A DNA stretch of 64,000 nucleotides, taken from Emiliania huxleyi CCMP1516 (taxonomy: Eukaryota > Haptophyta > Isochrysidales > Noelaerhabdaceae). The position numbers and the translations under genes are program-made. Position 1 is the stretch's first letter. Every line of letters starts with the position of its first letter. Below the pieces are notes generated by a model. That model was not told the origin of the DNA. It was given only the letters and a program-made list of their open reading frames with translations, and searched no databases. Location: contig NW_005200416.1 in assembly GCF_000372725.1 (NCBI RefSeq), positions 111,531 through 175,530 of the forward strand, read 5' to 3'. Of this stretch, positions 62,845 through 64,000 are shown piece by piece.

Positions 62845-64000
62845 TTACGTTAGCACACCCTCTGTGCCGGCGCTCTTCAATCCAACGTGGTTGTCAGAGT
62901 TGTTCCACAGCGCCCCCGCCGCTGCCTCCTTCTGCGCCTCATTCCCGTCGCGAGCCAGCGACACGAGGACCTCGATACCACCGGCCGCAACAACCGCCAC
63001 GCTGTTGTCGTCGTTGGAAGTGAGGCCCCACATCGCCCCAACCGCAAACTCCTTCTGCCCCTCAGTCCCGTCGCGAGCCAGCGCGATAAGGACATCAATG
63101 CCGCCAGCCGCCGCGATCGCCACGCTGTCGTCGTCGTTGAAAGCGAGAATCCTCAGCGCCCCCGCCGCACACACCTTCTGCCCTTCTGTCCCGTCGCGAG
63201 CCAACGACACGAGGACATCGATGCCACCAGCCGCCGCGATCGCCACGCTGTTGTCGTCGTTGGCAGAGAGGTTCCACAGCGCCCCCGCCGCATGCTCCTT
63301 CTGCCCTTCATTCCCGTCGCGAGCCAGCGCGATAAGGACATCAATGCCGCCGGCCGCAGCAATCGCGACTCTGTTGTCGTCGTTGATAGCGAGGTTCCTC
63401 AGCGCTCCCGCCGCACGCTCCTTCTGCCCCTCATTCCCGTCGCGAGCCAGTGACACGAGGACCTCGATGCCGCCGGCCGCAGCGATCGCCACTCTGTTGT
63501 CGTCGTTGGCAGAGAGGTTCCACAGCGCCCCCGCCGCATGCTCCTTCTGCCCTTCATTCCCGTCGCGAGCCAGCGCGATAAGGACATCAATGCCGCCGGC
63601 CGCAGCAATCGCGACTCTGTTGTCGTCGTTGTGAGCGAGGTTCCTCAGCGCCCCCGCCGCACGCTCCTTCTGCCCCTCATTCCCATCGCGAGCCAGTGAC
63701 ACGAGGACCTCGATGCCGCCGGCCGCAGCGATCGCCACTCTGTTGTCGTCGTTGGCAGAGAGGCTCCACAGCGTCCCCGCCGAACGCTCCTTCTGCGCCT
63801 CACTCCCGTCGCGAGCCAGCGCGACGAGGACCTCGATGCCGCCAGCCGCCGCAATCGCCGCCTTGTTGTCCTCGTCCAGGGCAAGCTCCTGGAGCGTTGC
63901 CGCGACGTCCGCCTTCTCGTCCTCGCCTCCAACCCGTAAGAGAGCGACGAGCGCGTCCACCCTCCTGCTGCTGGCCTCCTCTCCCGACAGCCGCCTGAGC
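62845..64000 (-). CDS. Second ARM-repeat gene (5' end beyond the window)
   Basis: Open to the window edge; residues match the ARM region of the 48.7-kb gene. Repeats read NDDNRVAIAAAGGIEVLVSL and ARDGNEGQKEHAAGALWNL; eight are present. Several hundred bases are almost identical to 49.55-50.07 kb (for example the block around 63200-63440 versus 49560-49800). The C-terminus differs completely: it ends SDNHVGLKSAGTEGVLT soon after the last repeat, without the 130-residue tail of the other gene. It is therefore a shorter paralogue, or a copy truncated by the junction at about 62900. Confidence 0.7.
   Translation of the reverse strand, partial: LRRLSGEEASSRRVDALVALLRVGGEDEKADVAATLQELALDEDNKAAIAAAGGIEVLVALARDGSEAQKERSAGTLWSLSANDDNRVAIAAAGGIEVLVSLARDGNEGQKERAAGALRNLAHNDDNRVAIAAAGGIDVLIALARDGNEGQKEHAAGALWNLSANDDNRVAIAAAGGIEVLVSLARDGNEGQKERAAGALRNLAINDDNRVAIAAAGGIDVLIALARDGNEGQKEHAAGALWNLSANDDNSVAIAAAGGIDVLVSLARDGTEGQKVCAAGALRILAFNDDDSVAIAAAGGIDVLIALARDGTEGQKEFAVGAMWGLTSNDDNSVAVVAAGGIEVLVSLARDGNEAQKEAAAGALWNNSDNHVGLKSAGTEGVLT

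Overview
This is a GC-rich nuclear window from a eukaryotic microalga. The evidence is spliced genes with G or C at most third codon positions, GC-AG, GA-AG and GT-AG introns side by side, a V-ATPase proteolipid subunit, a METTL2/6/8-type methyltransferase, a probably plastid-targeted FKBP, very long CAG/CTG tracts and dense minisatellites. A haptophyte of the Emiliania/Prymnesium kind fits best. A dinoflagellate or pelagophyte cannot be excluded from sequence alone.

Layout. 1-5.6 kb (+): exons of a Pro/Gln-rich protein with a double-stranded-RNA-binding domain near its C-terminus. 5.9-8.0 kb (+): a five-exon orphan gene. 8.3-8.9 kb (-): a DOT1-like methyltransferase, beside a long inverted repeat (9.0-10.0 kb). 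11.0-12.0 kb (+): a 345-aa orphan. 13-14.6 kb (+): poorly resolved small genes. 15.5-16.6 kb (+): the METTL6-like enzyme. 17.4-19.1 kb (+): an MFS transporter. 20.0-21.5 kb (+): a P-loop kinase fused to a sulfotransferase. 22.15-22.7 kb (+): a Gig2/PARP-fold protein. 24.9-36.9 kb (-): a roughly 12-kb, many-exon chromatin-protein locus with zinc knuckles, polyQ, two CW fingers, chromodomain, AP2-like fold, SH3-like repeats, GRF-like fingers, SET and SANT/Myb. 37.3-38.0 kb (+): a small membrane protein. 38.2-38.9 kb (-): FKBP. 39.8-41.0 kb (+): an EamA/DMT transporter. 41-44.5 kb: rearranged repeats and gene fragments. 44.6-45.0 kb (+): an orphan. 45.4-47.3 kb (-): V-ATPase subunit c, with an assembly gap. 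48.3-50.4 kb (-): an ARM-repeat gene and a truncated copy of its 5' end. 50.5-55.6 kb: two tandem repeat elements, one carrying a 380-bp satellite. 57.5-62.6 kb (-): a LINE-like element with endonuclease and RNase H but no reverse transcriptase between them. 62.8 kb to the end (-): a second ARM-repeat gene.

The strongest unexplained signal is in the introns. In at least fifteen introns, in unrelated genes on both strands, the intron begins with a 9-35 nt near-copy of the first bases of the following exon, so both splice sites sit in a direct repeat. The donor is usually GC, sometimes GT or GA. Placing the splice sites at the repeat restores phase and conserved domains (dsRBD, CW, chromo, AP2, SET, METTL, V-ATPase) at nearly every junction tested. 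Between the two copies lies either a short tandem array (for example TCTCGGAACC, TCTAGGAAGTG or CCCTACCCCACGG) or a hairpin cassette based on TTCACAGC/GCTGTGAA. Some introns hold several tandem copies of the acceptor-plus-exon-start unit. This looks like ongoing intron creation or expansion by local tandem duplication or an introner-like process.
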